Positions 9,882 through 17,922 of a stretch of DNA of 64,000 nucleotides are shown piece by piece. The position numbers and the translations under genes are program-made. This stretch comes from UBA6136 sp044237765. Lineage in GTDB: Bacteria > Pseudomonadota > Gammaproteobacteria > Methylococcales > Methylococcaceae. Position 1 is the first letter of the stretch; each line of letters starts with the position of its first letter. Location of the stretch: contig JBIIEQ010000007.1 in the NCBI GenBank assembly GCA_044237765.1, forward strand, positions 1 to 64,000. The letters run 5' to 3'. The notes beneath the pieces were generated by a model, which saw only the letters and a program-made list of their open reading frames with translations, was not told where the DNA came from and searched no databases.

Positions 9882-11243
9882 ATGAGCAACCAAAACACTG
9901 CTTTCACCCACCTTTCAAGCCCAGGCTCGTTGCTCGGCCTGCTGTTCATTTTGTTGCTTCCTGCCGTCTCGAACGCCGAAGGCGTCGACCAGATTGTGGC
10001 GGTGGTCGAGGATGATGTGATTCTGGAAAGCGAGCTTCAGAAAAAAATAGCCGTTATCCGACAAGGGCTGTCACAGAGTGGGACCTTGCCCCCCTCTGAG
10101 TTGGCACTGGCCCGACAGGTTCTCGATCGGCTGATCCTGGAGAAGATTCAAATCAGCATGGCCGAAAAATCCGGCCTGCGTGTCGATGACGAGACCCTGC
10201 GCCAGACCATCCAGCAAATTGCGCAGAAGAACAACATGTCCCCCGAAGATCTCCGCAGTTCGCTCCGAGCAGAGGGCATCGAATATCCGGACTTTCTCGA
10301 GCAAATCAGAGGCGAACTGGCGCAGCAACGGCTGCGCAGCAGTCAGGTCAACAGTCAGATCAAGATCAGTGACCGCGAGGTACAGAACTGGATGGAGGCC
10401 CGCCTCAAGGCCGGCGCCAACCCCAATGTCGAGTACCAGATCGGTCAAATCCTCATTGCGACCCCCCAAGGAGCGACGCCGGAAACAGTACAGGCGGCCC
10501 GGGAGAAGGCTGAGAAACTCATCGCCGATCTTCGCAAAGGGGCCGACTTTCGCCAGGTTTCCCTGAGTTCTTCCGATGCTTCGGAGGCCCTCAAGGGCGG
10601 TGATCTGGGCTGGCGCAAGCTCAGCGAACTTCCGACGATTTACGCCGATGCCGTCCCGAAGATGAAAAAAGGCGCCATAGAAGGCCCCATCCGCAGCCCC
10701 AGCGGCTTTCACATCATCAAGCTGATGGACCAGCGAGGCAGCGATGTGGAGAGCATCACCAAGACCCGTGTCAGGCACATTCTGCTAAAGCCCAATGAAG
10801 TCATGACCAATGACGATGCCCGCAAAAAACTCGAAACCATCAAAACCCGAATTCAGGCAGGTGATGATTTTGGCGAACTGGCCCGGGGCAATTCAGACGA
10901 CAAGGGATCCGCCGTCAAGGGCGGCGATCTGGGCTTTGTAGCGCCCGGGGCCTTAGTCCCCGAGTTCGAGCAGGCCATGAATGACCTGAAACCCAATGAG
11001 CTCAGCGAACCGGTCCAGAGCCAGTTTGGCTGGCACCTCATCCAGGTGCTCGAACGTCAGGAATCCGACGATACCAATGAACTGCTGAAGAAGCAGGCCC
11101 AGGACGAGATTTTCAAACGCAAGGTCGACGAGGAAACCGAGCTCTGGCTCAGACGCATCCGCGACGAAGCCTATGTTGAAATCCGCGTCCCCGAACTGAT
11201 GCCTGAGGGCGCTTCCGCCGAGCCCAGCAAACCCAGCCCATGA
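9882..11243 (+). CDS. surA: Periplasmic chaperone/peptidyl-prolyl isomerase SurA
   Basis: A 453-residue periplasmic folding factor for outer-membrane proteins, including LptD encoded just upstream. After a signal peptide ending at about SNAEG come a SurA N-terminal chaperone domain and two parvulin domains. The first begins at EYQIGQILIATPQG and the second at RVRHILLKP. Each has the GGDLG motif typical of PpiC rotamases. ATG at 9882 is chosen because the longer frame would start inside lptD and precede the signal peptide. The stop overlaps the pdxA start (ATGA), consistent with coupling. Confidence 0.94.
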   Translation: MSNQNTAFTHLSSPGSLLGLLFILLLPAVSNAEGVDQIVAVVEDDVILESELQKKIAVIRQGLSQSGTLPPSELALARQVLDRLILEKIQISMAEKSGLRVDDETLRQTIQQIAQKNNMSPEDLRSSLRAEGIEYPDFLEQIRGELAQQRLRSSQVNSQIKISDREVQNWMEARLKAGANPNVEYQIGQILIATPQGATPETVQAAREKAEKLIADLRKGADFRQVSLSSSDASEALKGGDLGWRKLSELPTIYADAVPKMKKGAIEGPIRSPSGFHIIKLMDQRGSDVESITKTRVRHILLKPNEVMTNDDARKKLETIKTRIQAGDDFGELARGNSDDKGSAVKGGDLGFVAPGALVPEFEQAMNDLKPNELSEPVQSQFGWHLIQVLERQESDDTNELLKKQAQDEIFKRKVDEETELWLRRIRDEAYVEIRVPELMPEGASAEPSKPSP

Positions 11244-12226
11244 CCCCCCGGCTGGTTCTGACCATGGGTGAGCCGGCGGGGATTGGCCCTGATCTCTGCC
11301 TTCAGATCGCAAGTCAAAGTCTCCACTGCGAGCTAGTGATCGCTGGCGATCCTGACCTGCTATCCCGCCGTGCAGACGAACTCGGCCTGGAGATCGAACT
11401 GGTGACTTGGGATCCAAGCTCGGCCAGGGCCTTTCCCCACTCGCCTGGGCGACTTGATGTCTGGCCCGTGGCCGCGGCTGCAGACCTCAATCCGGGACAG
11501 CTGTCTTCCGCCAACGCCGATTACGTCCTGAAGACCCTCTGTGCCGCGACCGAGGCCTGCCTTGCGAGACAGTTCGATGCCATGGTCACCGGCCCCATCA
11601 ACAAGGCCAGCATCAATGAGGGCGGCATCCCCTTCTCCGGTCACACCGAATACATTGCGGGCCTGACGGGCGGAGAACCCGTCATGCTACTGACGGCGCC
11701 GGGCCTGCGCGTTGCTTTGGCCACCACCCACCTGCCCCTTACCCAGGTCAGTCAAAACATCACATCTGAGGGCCTGAAGAAGACCCTGCGCATCCTGCAG
11801 CACGACCTAGTTAAGCGCTTCGGCATCCCCCACCCACGCATCCTGGTGGCCGGGTTGAACCCTCACGCCGGCGAGAGCGGATATCTTGGCCGGGAGGAAA
11901 TCGAGGTCATAACCCCAACCCTGGACGCCCTGCGGCAAGAAGGCTTGAACCTCGTCGGACCGCTGCCGGCCGATACCCTGTTCCTGCCGCCCATGCTGGC
12001 CGAAGCGGATGCCGTGCTGGCGATGTATCACGACCAGGGCCTCCCGGTCCTCAAGCATCTGGGCTTTGGTCGTGCGGTCAACATCACCCTCGGCTTGCCC
12101 ATCATCCGCACCTCGGTCGATCACGGCACCGCACTGGAGCTGGCGGGAACGGGAAAAGCCGACCCCGGCAGCCTGATGGCTGCCATCGACGCCGCCATCG
12201 ACCTAGTTCGCCGCTCGCAACACTGA
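11240..12226 (+). CDS. pdxA: 4-hydroxythreonine-4-phosphate dehydrogenase
   Basis: A 328-residue NAD-dependent enzyme of de novo pyridoxal phosphate synthesis, oxidising 4-phosphohydroxy-L-threonine. The conserved N-terminus MGEPAGIGPDL, the GHTEYIA segment and the metal-ligand motif YHDQGLPVLK are all intact, and the length is typical. The start overlaps the surA stop by four bases, and rsmA follows after 20 bases, so it lies in the middle of the conserved operon. Confidence 0.95.
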   Translation: MTPRLVLTMGEPAGIGPDLCLQIASQSLHCELVIAGDPDLLSRRADELGLEIELVTWDPSSARAFPHSPGRLDVWPVAAAADLNPGQLSSANADYVLKTLCAATEACLARQFDAMVTGPINKASINEGGIPFSGHTEYIAGLTGGEPVMLLTAPGLRVALATTHLPLTQVSQNITSEGLKKTLRILQHDLVKRFGIPHPRILVAGLNPHAGESGYLGREEIEVITPTLDALRQEGLNLVGPLPADTLFLPPMLAEADAVLAMYHDQGLPVLKHLGFGRAVNITLGLPIIRTSVDHGTALELAGTGKADPGSLMAAIDAAIDLVRRSQH

Positions 12227-12246
12227 ACACACTTGAAACTGCCCTC

Positions 12247-13041
12247 ATGAATCACACCCCGCGCAAGCGCTTTGGCCAGAATTTCCTCCGCGACGATACC
12301 GTGGTGCACCGCATCGTTGCGGCAGTGAACCCCCGTGCAGGGGACCATCTGGTCGAAATCGGCCCCGGCGAAGGCGCGATGACGGCCGCCTTCCTGAAAA
12401 GCGGGATTCCCCTGGACGCCGTCGAAATCGACCGCGATCTGGCCACCGTACTCAAGCGCCGCTTTGAAAATTCACCGCAGTTCAAACTACATCAGGCCGA
12501 TGCACTGAAATTCGATTTTCACACCCTCACCCACGGGGAAAAGCTGCGCATTGTCGGCAACCTCCCCTACAATATCTCCACGCCCCTGCTGTTTCATCTC
12601 TTCGCCCACACCGGGATGATCGTAGACATGCATTTCATGTTGCAGAAGGAAGTGATCGATCGACTGTGCGCCGAGGCGGGCGATCCGGACTACGGCCGAC
12701 TGGGAATCATGGCCCAATACTACTGCCGGGCCGAAAAACTCTTCGAGGTTTACCCCGAAAGCTTTTATCCTCCACCCAAGGTGACATCCGCCATCGTGCG
12801 ACTGATTCCGCACGCAGCCCCCCCCGTGGAAGCCAGCCCCGCCGCACTCGGCAAGGTCGTGACCACCGCCTTTTCCCAGCGCCGCAAGACGCTTCGCAAT
12901 GCCCTGAAAAGCCTGTTCGACGAAGCCGAGCTCATGGATGCCGAAATTGACCCCGCCGCCCGGGCGGAAACTCTGAATTTGGAACAGTACGCCCGGTTGG
13001 CGCAACGGCTGCCGCTAGATAAAGCTAATATCCCGGCGTAA
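12247..13041 (+). CDS. rsmA: 16S rRNA (adenine(1518)-N(6)/adenine(1519)-N(6))-dimethyltransferase
   Basis: A 264-residue SAM-dependent rRNA adenine dimethylase (KsgA) acting late in 30S assembly. The N-terminus KRFGQNFL, the SAM-binding EIGPGEGAMT and the catalytic NLPYNIS motif are diagnostic. In many gammaproteobacteria apaG and apaH follow. Here the operon ends at rsmA and the sequence passes into a non-conserved zone with mobile-element remnants. Confidence 0.95.
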   Translation: MNHTPRKRFGQNFLRDDTVVHRIVAAVNPRAGDHLVEIGPGEGAMTAAFLKSGIPLDAVEIDRDLATVLKRRFENSPQFKLHQADALKFDFHTLTHGEKLRIVGNLPYNISTPLLFHLFAHTGMIVDMHFMLQKEVIDRLCAEAGDPDYGRLGIMAQYYCRAEKLFEVYPESFYPPPKVTSAIVRLIPHAAPPVEASPAALGKVVTTAFSQRRKTLRNALKSLFDEAELMDAEIDPAARAETLNLEQYARLAQRLPLDKANIPA

Positions 13042-13264
13042 TTACAGGGTAAATCATGAGACTACAGCGAACTATTGGGCAGATGGGTCGATAATCCCCC
13101 AAGCTGACCCCGAGAATGGTGCAGAGTCTCAAGAGGCCAAGCAGCGAGCAGTTACTCAACCTTGTCGTAGCCGTCGGCTTCGACCGGTTTTGTCAATGCA
13201 CCAAACCCACCTACGGGGTCCTTCCCATCATCGGCAAAAGGAAAGACCTGCCCCCAAGACTACA
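13042..13264. other. Intergenic region after rsmA, no recognised gene
   Basis: No conserved gene seen. The longest plus-strand frame opens at ATG 13116 and encodes 50 residues (MVQSLKRPSSEQLLNL...). It ends in the TAG of the CTAG repeat that bounds the MITE-like element. It may be the truncated remnant of a gene cut by that insertion, but no family is recognised and coding is unproven. Confidence 0.4.
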
Positions 13265-13393
13265 CTAGGGCCTGCTAACCACTAGAAAAATAGAGTTGAT
13301 GCATATCAATCGCTTAGGCAATTTCTAGCCCAAACAAGGCCTTCTGCAACATATTGATATTCATAGCTTCTTTAATTAGTTAACAGGCCCTAG
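13265..13393. mobile_element. MITE-like element with CTAG flanking repeats
   Basis: A 121-base core (13269-13389) bounded by direct CTAG repeats at 13265-13268 and 13390-13393. The core ends are inverted repeats: left GGCCTGCTAACCA and, on the reverse strand, right GGCCTGTTAACTA, which agree at 11 of 13 positions. YTAR-type four-base duplications such as CTAG are typical of IS5-group transposition. Reading inward from the right end on the minus strand, AAAGAAG precedes an ATG (13364) that opens a 16-codon frame ending at 13314. This looks like the retained 5' end of a transposase gene, so the element may be an internal deletion derivative of a full IS. The local sequence is visibly more A+T-rich than its surroundings. 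Confidence 0.65.
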
Positions 13394-13431
13394 ACTCAAG
13401 GTTAGGCACTGAGTGAAAAAAGTAAATATGT

Positions 13432-13968
13432 ATGCAGGCTCTCACATTCGCCTATTGGGCCAACATCGTCATCCTCGCGCCCATTGCTGTCCCTACGATT
13501 TTCAGGATATTCCCGACGGATGAAGGTCGCATGGAGGTAAGCAGCGGGTGGCGAGTGCTTGTCGGCAGCCTCTGGACTGCGATCCTTGCCTTGTCCATCC
13601 TTGGACTCTTTGCTCCTGAGCGCTACGCTCCGGTCCTACTGCTGCAGTTCGTCTACAAGACAATCTGGCTTCTTGTCTATGCGGCGCCTCGCCTACTGCG
13701 TCGCGAGTATGCGTCCATTCCATGGGGCATCGTCGTCTCTTTCGCCGCAATCGCCGTGGTCTGGCCGTTCATCATCCCTTGGTCTGCGCTGTTTGCCGAG
13801 CCTGATGAGAGGGCGCTGGGGTCTTGCTCGGCAGAACGACGGCAAATTGCTTCTGATCACCAACGCCCAGGATCTATCCCTGCAGGAAGTCATCGATCGC
13901 TCCACGTCTCTGGCCGACATCGAGCGCAGGTTCGCCATCGGCCAGAACCTCGGGTGGGGGGGACATGA
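13432..13968 (+). CDS. Small multi-spanning membrane protein, 3' end altered
   Basis: The open frame is 178 residues. Residues 1 to about 123 look like a genuine membrane protein, with four hydrophobic segments near 8-26, 43-62, 66-87 and 97-118. The family is not recognised. From about residue 124 the composition changes to a basic, low-complexity tail. In the same stretch a different frame encodes a recognisable transposase fragment. The likely explanation is that insertion or deletion of a mobile element removed the native stop, so the last 55 residues are out-of-frame transposon sequence. Whether it is still expressed is unknown. Confidence 0.55.
   Translation: MQALTFAYWANIVILAPIAVPTIFRIFPTDEGRMEVSSGWRVLVGSLWTAILALSILGLFAPERYAPVLLLQFVYKTIWLLVYAAPRLLRREYASIPWGIVVSFAAIAVVWPFIIPWSALFAEPDERALGSCSAERRQIASDHQRPGSIPAGSHRSLHVSGRHRAQVRHRPEPRVGGT
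13805..13945 (+). pseudogene. Remnant of a DDE transposase (IS1634/IS4-like)
   Basis: In this frame the translation contains DGKLLLITNAQDLS, then QEVID, then LADIERRF. This matches the C-terminal block of IS1634-type transposases, where DGK-LLVTN is followed by a helix ending LADIERGF. No catalytic acidic triad or upstream portion survives, and the match stops after about 45 codons. It overlaps, in another frame, the 3' tail of the preceding membrane-protein ORF. The family assignment rests on pattern memory only. Confidence 0.5.
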
Positions 13969-14033
13969 CAGGATTGTCGCGAACCTCGGCCGACAACTGC
14001 CGGACGGCTTCGGCGTTGGGCAAGGCGTAGCCC

Positions 14034-14153
14034 GTAGGCTGGGTATGGGTAGGAGCGATAGCGAAAACCAGGCGGTGCCGTCCGTTCTTATGGCTGGTTC
14101 ATTGCCTTCGGCCGGGGAGAGCTGGGTTTCCGCGATGCTCTAACCCAACCTAC
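14034..14153. repeat. Degenerate inverted-repeat unit
   Basis: GTAGGCTGGGT at the left is matched by ACCCAACCTAC at the right (10 of 11 positions inverted), enclosing about 98 bases. Short units with GTAGG-TGGGT ends and internal AGCGAAA-type motifs are common as dispersed intergenic repeats in proteobacteria. This may be a diverged copy. No coding capacity seen. Confidence 0.4.
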
Positions 14154-14183
14154 CAAGGCCTCCGAGCGGCAATCTGGCAAACT

Positions 14184-15818
14184 TCAGGTAATTACCGTCG
14201 GCGCGGCCATGCCGGAGCGTTTCTTCACTTCACCGAGCTGCTCGGCGAGTTCGATCAGGTCCCTGAGGGCAACCTGCGGATCGTGACCGTGCTGGGTGGC
14301 ATCCGGTTCGTAGCGCTCCAGATAGATGCGCAGGGTGGCGCCTTCGGTGCCGGTACCGGACAGGCGGAAGACGATGCGGGAACCATTTTCGAAGATGATC
14401 CGAATGCCCTGGTTGGGGCTGACGCTGCCATCGACCGGATCGGTGTAACTGAAGTCATCCGCCAGACGCACGGTGCTGCCGGCGAAGGCCTGGCCGGTCA
14501 GGTCGTTCAACTGTCCACGCAAATGAGCCATGATGCCGTCACCGATGGCCAGCGGCATACCTTCGTAATCATGGCGCGAGTAATAGTCCCGGCCATATTT
14601 GGCCCAATGCCCGCGGACGATGTCGGCCACGGATTGCTTGCGAACGGCGAGCAGGTTCAACCAGGCCAGCACGGCCCAGAGTCCGTCCTTTTCGCGGACG
14701 TGGTCGGAACCGGTACCAAAGCTTTCCTCGCCGCAGAGGGTGATCTTGCCGTCGTCGAGGAGGTTGCCGAAGAATTTCCAGCCGGTCGGCGTTTCATAGC
14801 AGCCGATCCCCAGCGCCTTGGCCACACGGTCAGCGGCCTGGCTGGTGGGCATGGAGCGGGCGACCCCCTTGAGACCGGCCCGATAGGCGGGCAGGAGATG
14901 GAGGTTGGCGGCCAGCACGGCGAGGCTGTCGCTGGGCGTGACGAAGAAGTGATCGCCCATGATCATGTTGCGGTCGCCGTCGCCGTCAGAGGCCGCGCCC
15001 AGGGCCGGGGCGCCGGGGGCGTACATGCGTTCGGCCAGTTCATGAGCATGGACCAGGTTGGGATCGGGATGGCCGCCGCCAAAGTCTTCCCGGGGAACTG
15101 CGTTCATCACCGAATCAGGACTCGCACCGAGACGCTCGACCAGAATGCGTTGCGCATAAGGCCCGGTAATGGCATGCATGGCATCGAAACAGATCGAGAG
15201 ATGGCCAGACTTCAGCGATGACTCGATCAGGCCGAAATCGAAGAGCTGTTCCATCAGTTCTGCGTAGTCGGCGACGGAATCCACTACCTGAAGAGTCATG
15301 TTACCCAGCGGATACTCGCCCAAGGCATCGAGATTCACATCAGCCGCTTCGGCGATGTGGAACTGGTCGATTTCCAGGGTTCTGGCGTAGATTGCATTGG
15401 TCAGGCTCTCCGGCGCGGGACCCCCGTTGGCCGCGTTGAATTTGATTCCGAAGTCTTCATCGGGTCCACCGGGATTGTGACTGGCCGAGAGAACAAAGCC
15501 ACCCTGGGCGCCGTATTTGCGGATCAGACAGGATGCCGCCGGCGTGGACAGGAGCGCCCCACGCCCGACCAGCAGTCGGCCCACCCCGTTCGCCGCAGCC
15601 ATCTTGATGATGATCTGCGCGGCTTGTCGGTTGTAGTAGCGCCCGTCTCCGCCCAGCACCAAGGTGATGCCCTTCGTGTCGCCAAGCGCATCGAACACGG
15701 ACTGCACAAAATTCTTCAGGTAATGTTCCTGAAGGACGACCTTGACCTTCTTCCGCAGGCCCGAGGTGCCGGGTTTTTGGTCTGTGTAGGGGTGTGTTTT
15801 TATAGTTTTTATCTGCAT
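14184..15818 (-). CDS. pgm: Phosphoglucomutase (alpha-D-glucose phosphate-specific)
   Basis: A 544-residue enzyme of the Pgm type, close to the length of E. coli Pgm. It interconverts glucose-1-phosphate and glucose-6-phosphate, linking glycolysis to glycogen and surface polysaccharides. The active-site phosphoserine loop LSASHNPGG, the metal-binding loop DGDGDRN and the sugar-specificity motif GEESFG are all visible. GlgX, encoded about 20 kb away, uses the same glucose-phosphate pool. It is a single gene with no partner on its strand. Confidence 0.95.
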   Translation of the reverse strand: MQIKTIKTHPYTDQKPGTSGLRKKVKVVLQEHYLKNFVQSVFDALGDTKGITLVLGGDGRYYNRQAAQIIIKMAAANGVGRLLVGRGALLSTPAASCLIRKYGAQGGFVLSASHNPGGPDEDFGIKFNAANGGPAPESLTNAIYARTLEIDQFHIAEAADVNLDALGEYPLGNMTLQVVDSVADYAELMEQLFDFGLIESSLKSGHLSICFDAMHAITGPYAQRILVERLGASPDSVMNAVPREDFGGGHPDPNLVHAHELAERMYAPGAPALGAASDGDGDRNMIMGDHFFVTPSDSLAVLAANLHLLPAYRAGLKGVARSMPTSQAADRVAKALGIGCYETPTGWKFFGNLLDDGKITLCGEESFGTGSDHVREKDGLWAVLAWLNLLAVRKQSVADIVRGHWAKYGRDYYSRHDYEGMPLAIGDGIMAHLRGQLNDLTGQAFAGSTVRLADDFSYTDPVDGSVSPNQGIRIIFENGSRIVFRLSGTGTEGATLRIYLERYEPDATQHGHDPQVALRDLIELAEQLGEVKKRSGMAAPTVIT

Positions 15819-16120
15819 GACGGCAATCTCGACTCCAGTAATGGTTTCAAGGGCATTGTACTGAATCCAACCCTATCAGCGAGGTCTCGGAAGCGTCGGA
15901 ACAGCACTTCGGCGAGGACAATGAAGGGGGCCAATCAAGGTGATCTGAGGCAAATCGGCTCAAGAACACGAAAAACTGGTGACATTGCAACAAATTGTGT
16001 AAAAATAATACTGGAAAGTTTGGCGAAATCCCGGCAAACTTAAACCTGAGCGGCGTCCGTGCTTAATCTTAGGTGCAGATGCTTTCTTAAAACGACCGCA
16101 TCATAAGAAGGAAATTAACA
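15819..16120. promoter_or_regulatory. Intergenic region between divergent pgm and lpp-like gene
   Basis: About 300 bases without a gene. It should hold the promoters of pgm (leftward) and the lipoprotein (rightward). A weak sigma70-like pair TTGCAA (15985-15990) and TAATAC (16006-16011) is present, but the 15-base spacing is short. A long A/T-rich leader and the purine-rich AAGAAGGAAA ribosome site precede the lipoprotein ATG. No operator can be named. Confidence 0.3.
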
Positions 16121-16378
16121 ATGATGAATGCAACCAAGCTGTCCATCGTTCTACTGTCTGCTGGCCTGACCGTTGGCTGCGCCAGCAAAAGCGACCTAAG
16201 CGCTCTCCAGACCCAGGTTGATGGCCTGAAGGCTGAGATCTCTTCTGTAAAGAGCACTGCCGACGAGGCACTGTCTGCCGCTACCAGCGCTGACGCTGCT
16301 GCTCGCCGCGCTGCTGCCGCTGCTGAAGAAGTTAACGCCAAGCTGGATCGTGGCTTCCGCAAGGGCGCTATGAAATAA
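16121..16378 (+). CDS. Lpp/OprI-like alanine-zipper outer membrane lipoprotein
   Basis: An 85-residue protein. Residues 1-20 form a lipoprotein signal whose lipobox ends at Cys20 (TVGC). The rest is a continuous heptad-repeat helix rich in alanine and glutamate (DALSAATSADAAARRAAAAAEE), resembling the Lpp alanine zipper, and it ends in Lys. In Lpp a C-terminal lysine is linked to peptidoglycan, so this may anchor the outer membrane to the wall. Ribosome site AAGAAGGAAA precedes ATG. The gene is monocistronic with a strong terminator just downstream, consistent with high expression. Confidence 0.85.
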   Translation: MMNATKLSIVLLSAGLTVGCASKSDLSALQTQVDGLKAEISSVKSTADEALSAATSADAAARRAAAAAEEVNAKLDRGFRKGAMK

Positions 16379-16403
16379 GTTTTTCGCTCTGCGAAAATCT
16401 TGA

Positions 16404-16440
16404 AAAAAAACCCGATGGGTCCGCCCGTCGGGTTTTTTTG
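16404..16440. terminator. Rho-independent terminator between lpp-like gene and ccmC
   Basis: Stem CCCGATGGG / CCCGTCGGG (one G-T wobble) with a TCCG loop, preceded by an A-run and followed by seven T. It can serve the lipoprotein gene on the plus strand and, because of the A-run, ccmC on the minus strand. Confidence 0.9.
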
Positions 16441-16490
16441 TGCCTTGCGAAAACAAGCAACAAGCGGCAGATCCAGCCGCCCAACCCCGC

Positions 16491-17237
16491 TCACCGGCCC
16501 ACCAGTTCCCTGACCCATTCGCTGCGCCGTTCGCGGTCGAGCAATTCACCACGCGCTCTCATCAGCACGACAGTGAAGTAGTAAAACTGGAATGCGCCCG
16601 CCATCAACAGCAGTGGCACCAGCATGCTGAGGTGAATCGAGGGCTTGTCCAGTTTAGTGACCGTAGGTCCCTGATGCAGGGTATTCCACCATTCCACCGA
16701 GTAATGGATGATTGGAATGTTCACCACACCGACCAGAATCAGCACTGCCCCTGCCCTCGCCGCAGTGCGGACATCCTCGATCGCCATCACCAGCGCGATG
16801 TAGCCCATGTAAAGAAACAGCAGGATCAATTCTGAGGTCAGTCGGGCATCCCATACCCACCAAGCGCCCCACATCGGCTTGCCCCAGAGAGATCCCGTCG
16901 CCAGGGCCAGCAAGGTGAATGACGCACCCAGTAAGGCGGAACTCCGCGCCATGACATCGGCCAGCTTGATGTTCCAGATCAGATAGATCGCGCTCAGCAC
17001 AGCCATGAAGGTGTAAATGAACATCGACATCCATGCGCTGGGCACATGGACGAAGATGATGCGATAGCTTTGTCCCTGCTGATAATCCGGCGGCGCCACG
17101 AATAGCCCCAGATAGAGCCCCACCACCAACAGGATGGCCGTAATGGCGGCGAGCCAGGGAATCAATAGTCCGCTGATTCGATAGAAGTGCTTGGGCGAGG
17201 CCAGTTTATGAAAAAACAGCCAGATCATATTCCACAT
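16491..17237 (-). CDS. ccmC: Cytochrome c maturation heme-handling protein CcmC
   Basis: A 248-residue inner-membrane protein with six hydrophobic segments. The tryptophan-rich heme-handling motif WGKPMWGAWWVWD is present, with flanking periplasmic histidines (VHVPSAW and IHYSVEWW). CcmC loads heme onto CcmE. It is third in a ccmA-B-C operon, with a four-base gap after ccmB. Unusually no ccmD or ccmE follows: the operon ends at a shared terminator facing the lipoprotein gene, so the remaining ccm genes must be elsewhere. Confidence 0.94.
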   Translation of the reverse strand: MWNMIWLFFHKLASPKHFYRISGLLIPWLAAITAILLVVGLYLGLFVAPPDYQQGQSYRIIFVHVPSAWMSMFIYTFMAVLSAIYLIWNIKLADVMARSSALLGASFTLLALATGSLWGKPMWGAWWVWDARLTSELILLFLYMGYIALVMAIEDVRTAARAGAVLILVGVVNIPIIHYSVEWWNTLHQGPTVTKLDKPSIHLSMLVPLLLMAGAFQFYYFTVVLMRARGELLDRERRSEWVRELVGR

Positions 17238-17241
17238 AGAT

Positions 17242-17922
17242 TCAACTCAAACTGATGCGCAGCGCCGCCGCAGTAGCAAACGGCGCCAGGGTAATGGCCA
17301 GGGCCAGCAAGGCCAACAGAAAATAAATCTGCCCGTCGATGGGCAGGCCCGCCACAGCCACCGAAACGGCATTGGTGGCAAAAATCAATACGGGGATATA
17401 CAGGGGCAAGACCAGCAGGGTCAGCAATACCCCACCACGCCGAAGACCCACGGTCAGCGCGACGCCAATCGACCCCACAAGACTAAGCAAGGGCGTACCG
17501 ATCAGCAGGGTCAATTCCATTGCGACCAGACCGGGAGCAGGCAAGGACAGGAACATCCCCAGCAAGGGCGCCATCAGCAGCATCGGCAGACCCGTCACCA
17601 GCCAATGCGCCAGCACCTTGGCCAGCACTAGCAGGGACAAGGGATGCGGGCTCAGCACCATCTGCTCGAGCGCGCCATCGTCAAAATCGGAACGGAACAT
17701 GCTCTCCAGCGAGAACAACCCAGCCAGGAGCGCCGCGATCCAGATGACTCCGGGCGCCATCGTTCGCAACAGCGAAGACTCCGGAGTGACACCCAGCGGA
17801 AAAAGCGTCACCACCATCATGAAAAACAACAACGGATTAAGCAGTTCGCCGCGATGGCGGAACGCCAGTAACAAATCCCGCTTGACCAGCGCGATGAAAG
17901 CTTGCCAACCCGATGACTTCAC
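17242..17922 (-). CDS. ccmB: Heme exporter permease CcmB
   Basis: A 226-residue permease of the CcmAB ABC complex, which uses ATP to release heme-loaded CcmE from CcmC in system I cytochrome c maturation. Six hydrophobic stretches and the family-typical N-terminus (FIALVKRDLLLAFRHRGELLNPLLFF) are visible. Its start overlaps the ccmA stop by four bases, indicating coupling. Confidence 0.93.
   Translation of the reverse strand: MKSSGWQAFIALVKRDLLLAFRHRGELLNPLLFFMMVVTLFPLGVTPESSLLRTMAPGVIWIAALLAGLFSLESMFRSDFDDGALEQMVLSPHPLSLLVLAKVLAHWLVTGLPMLLMAPLLGMFLSLPAPGLVAMELTLLIGTPLLSLVGSIGVALTVGLRRGGVLLTLLVLPLYIPVLIFATNAVSVAVAGLPIDGQIYFLLALLALAITLAPFATAAALRISLS

Noticed and set aside
13116..13268. A 50-codon ORF ending at the MITE boundary
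   Set aside because: No ribosome site or recognised family. Kept only as a note in the intergenic entry.
14283..15221. A 312-codon open frame antisense to pgm
   Set aside because: Shadow of pgm codon use. No motif and no ribosome site.
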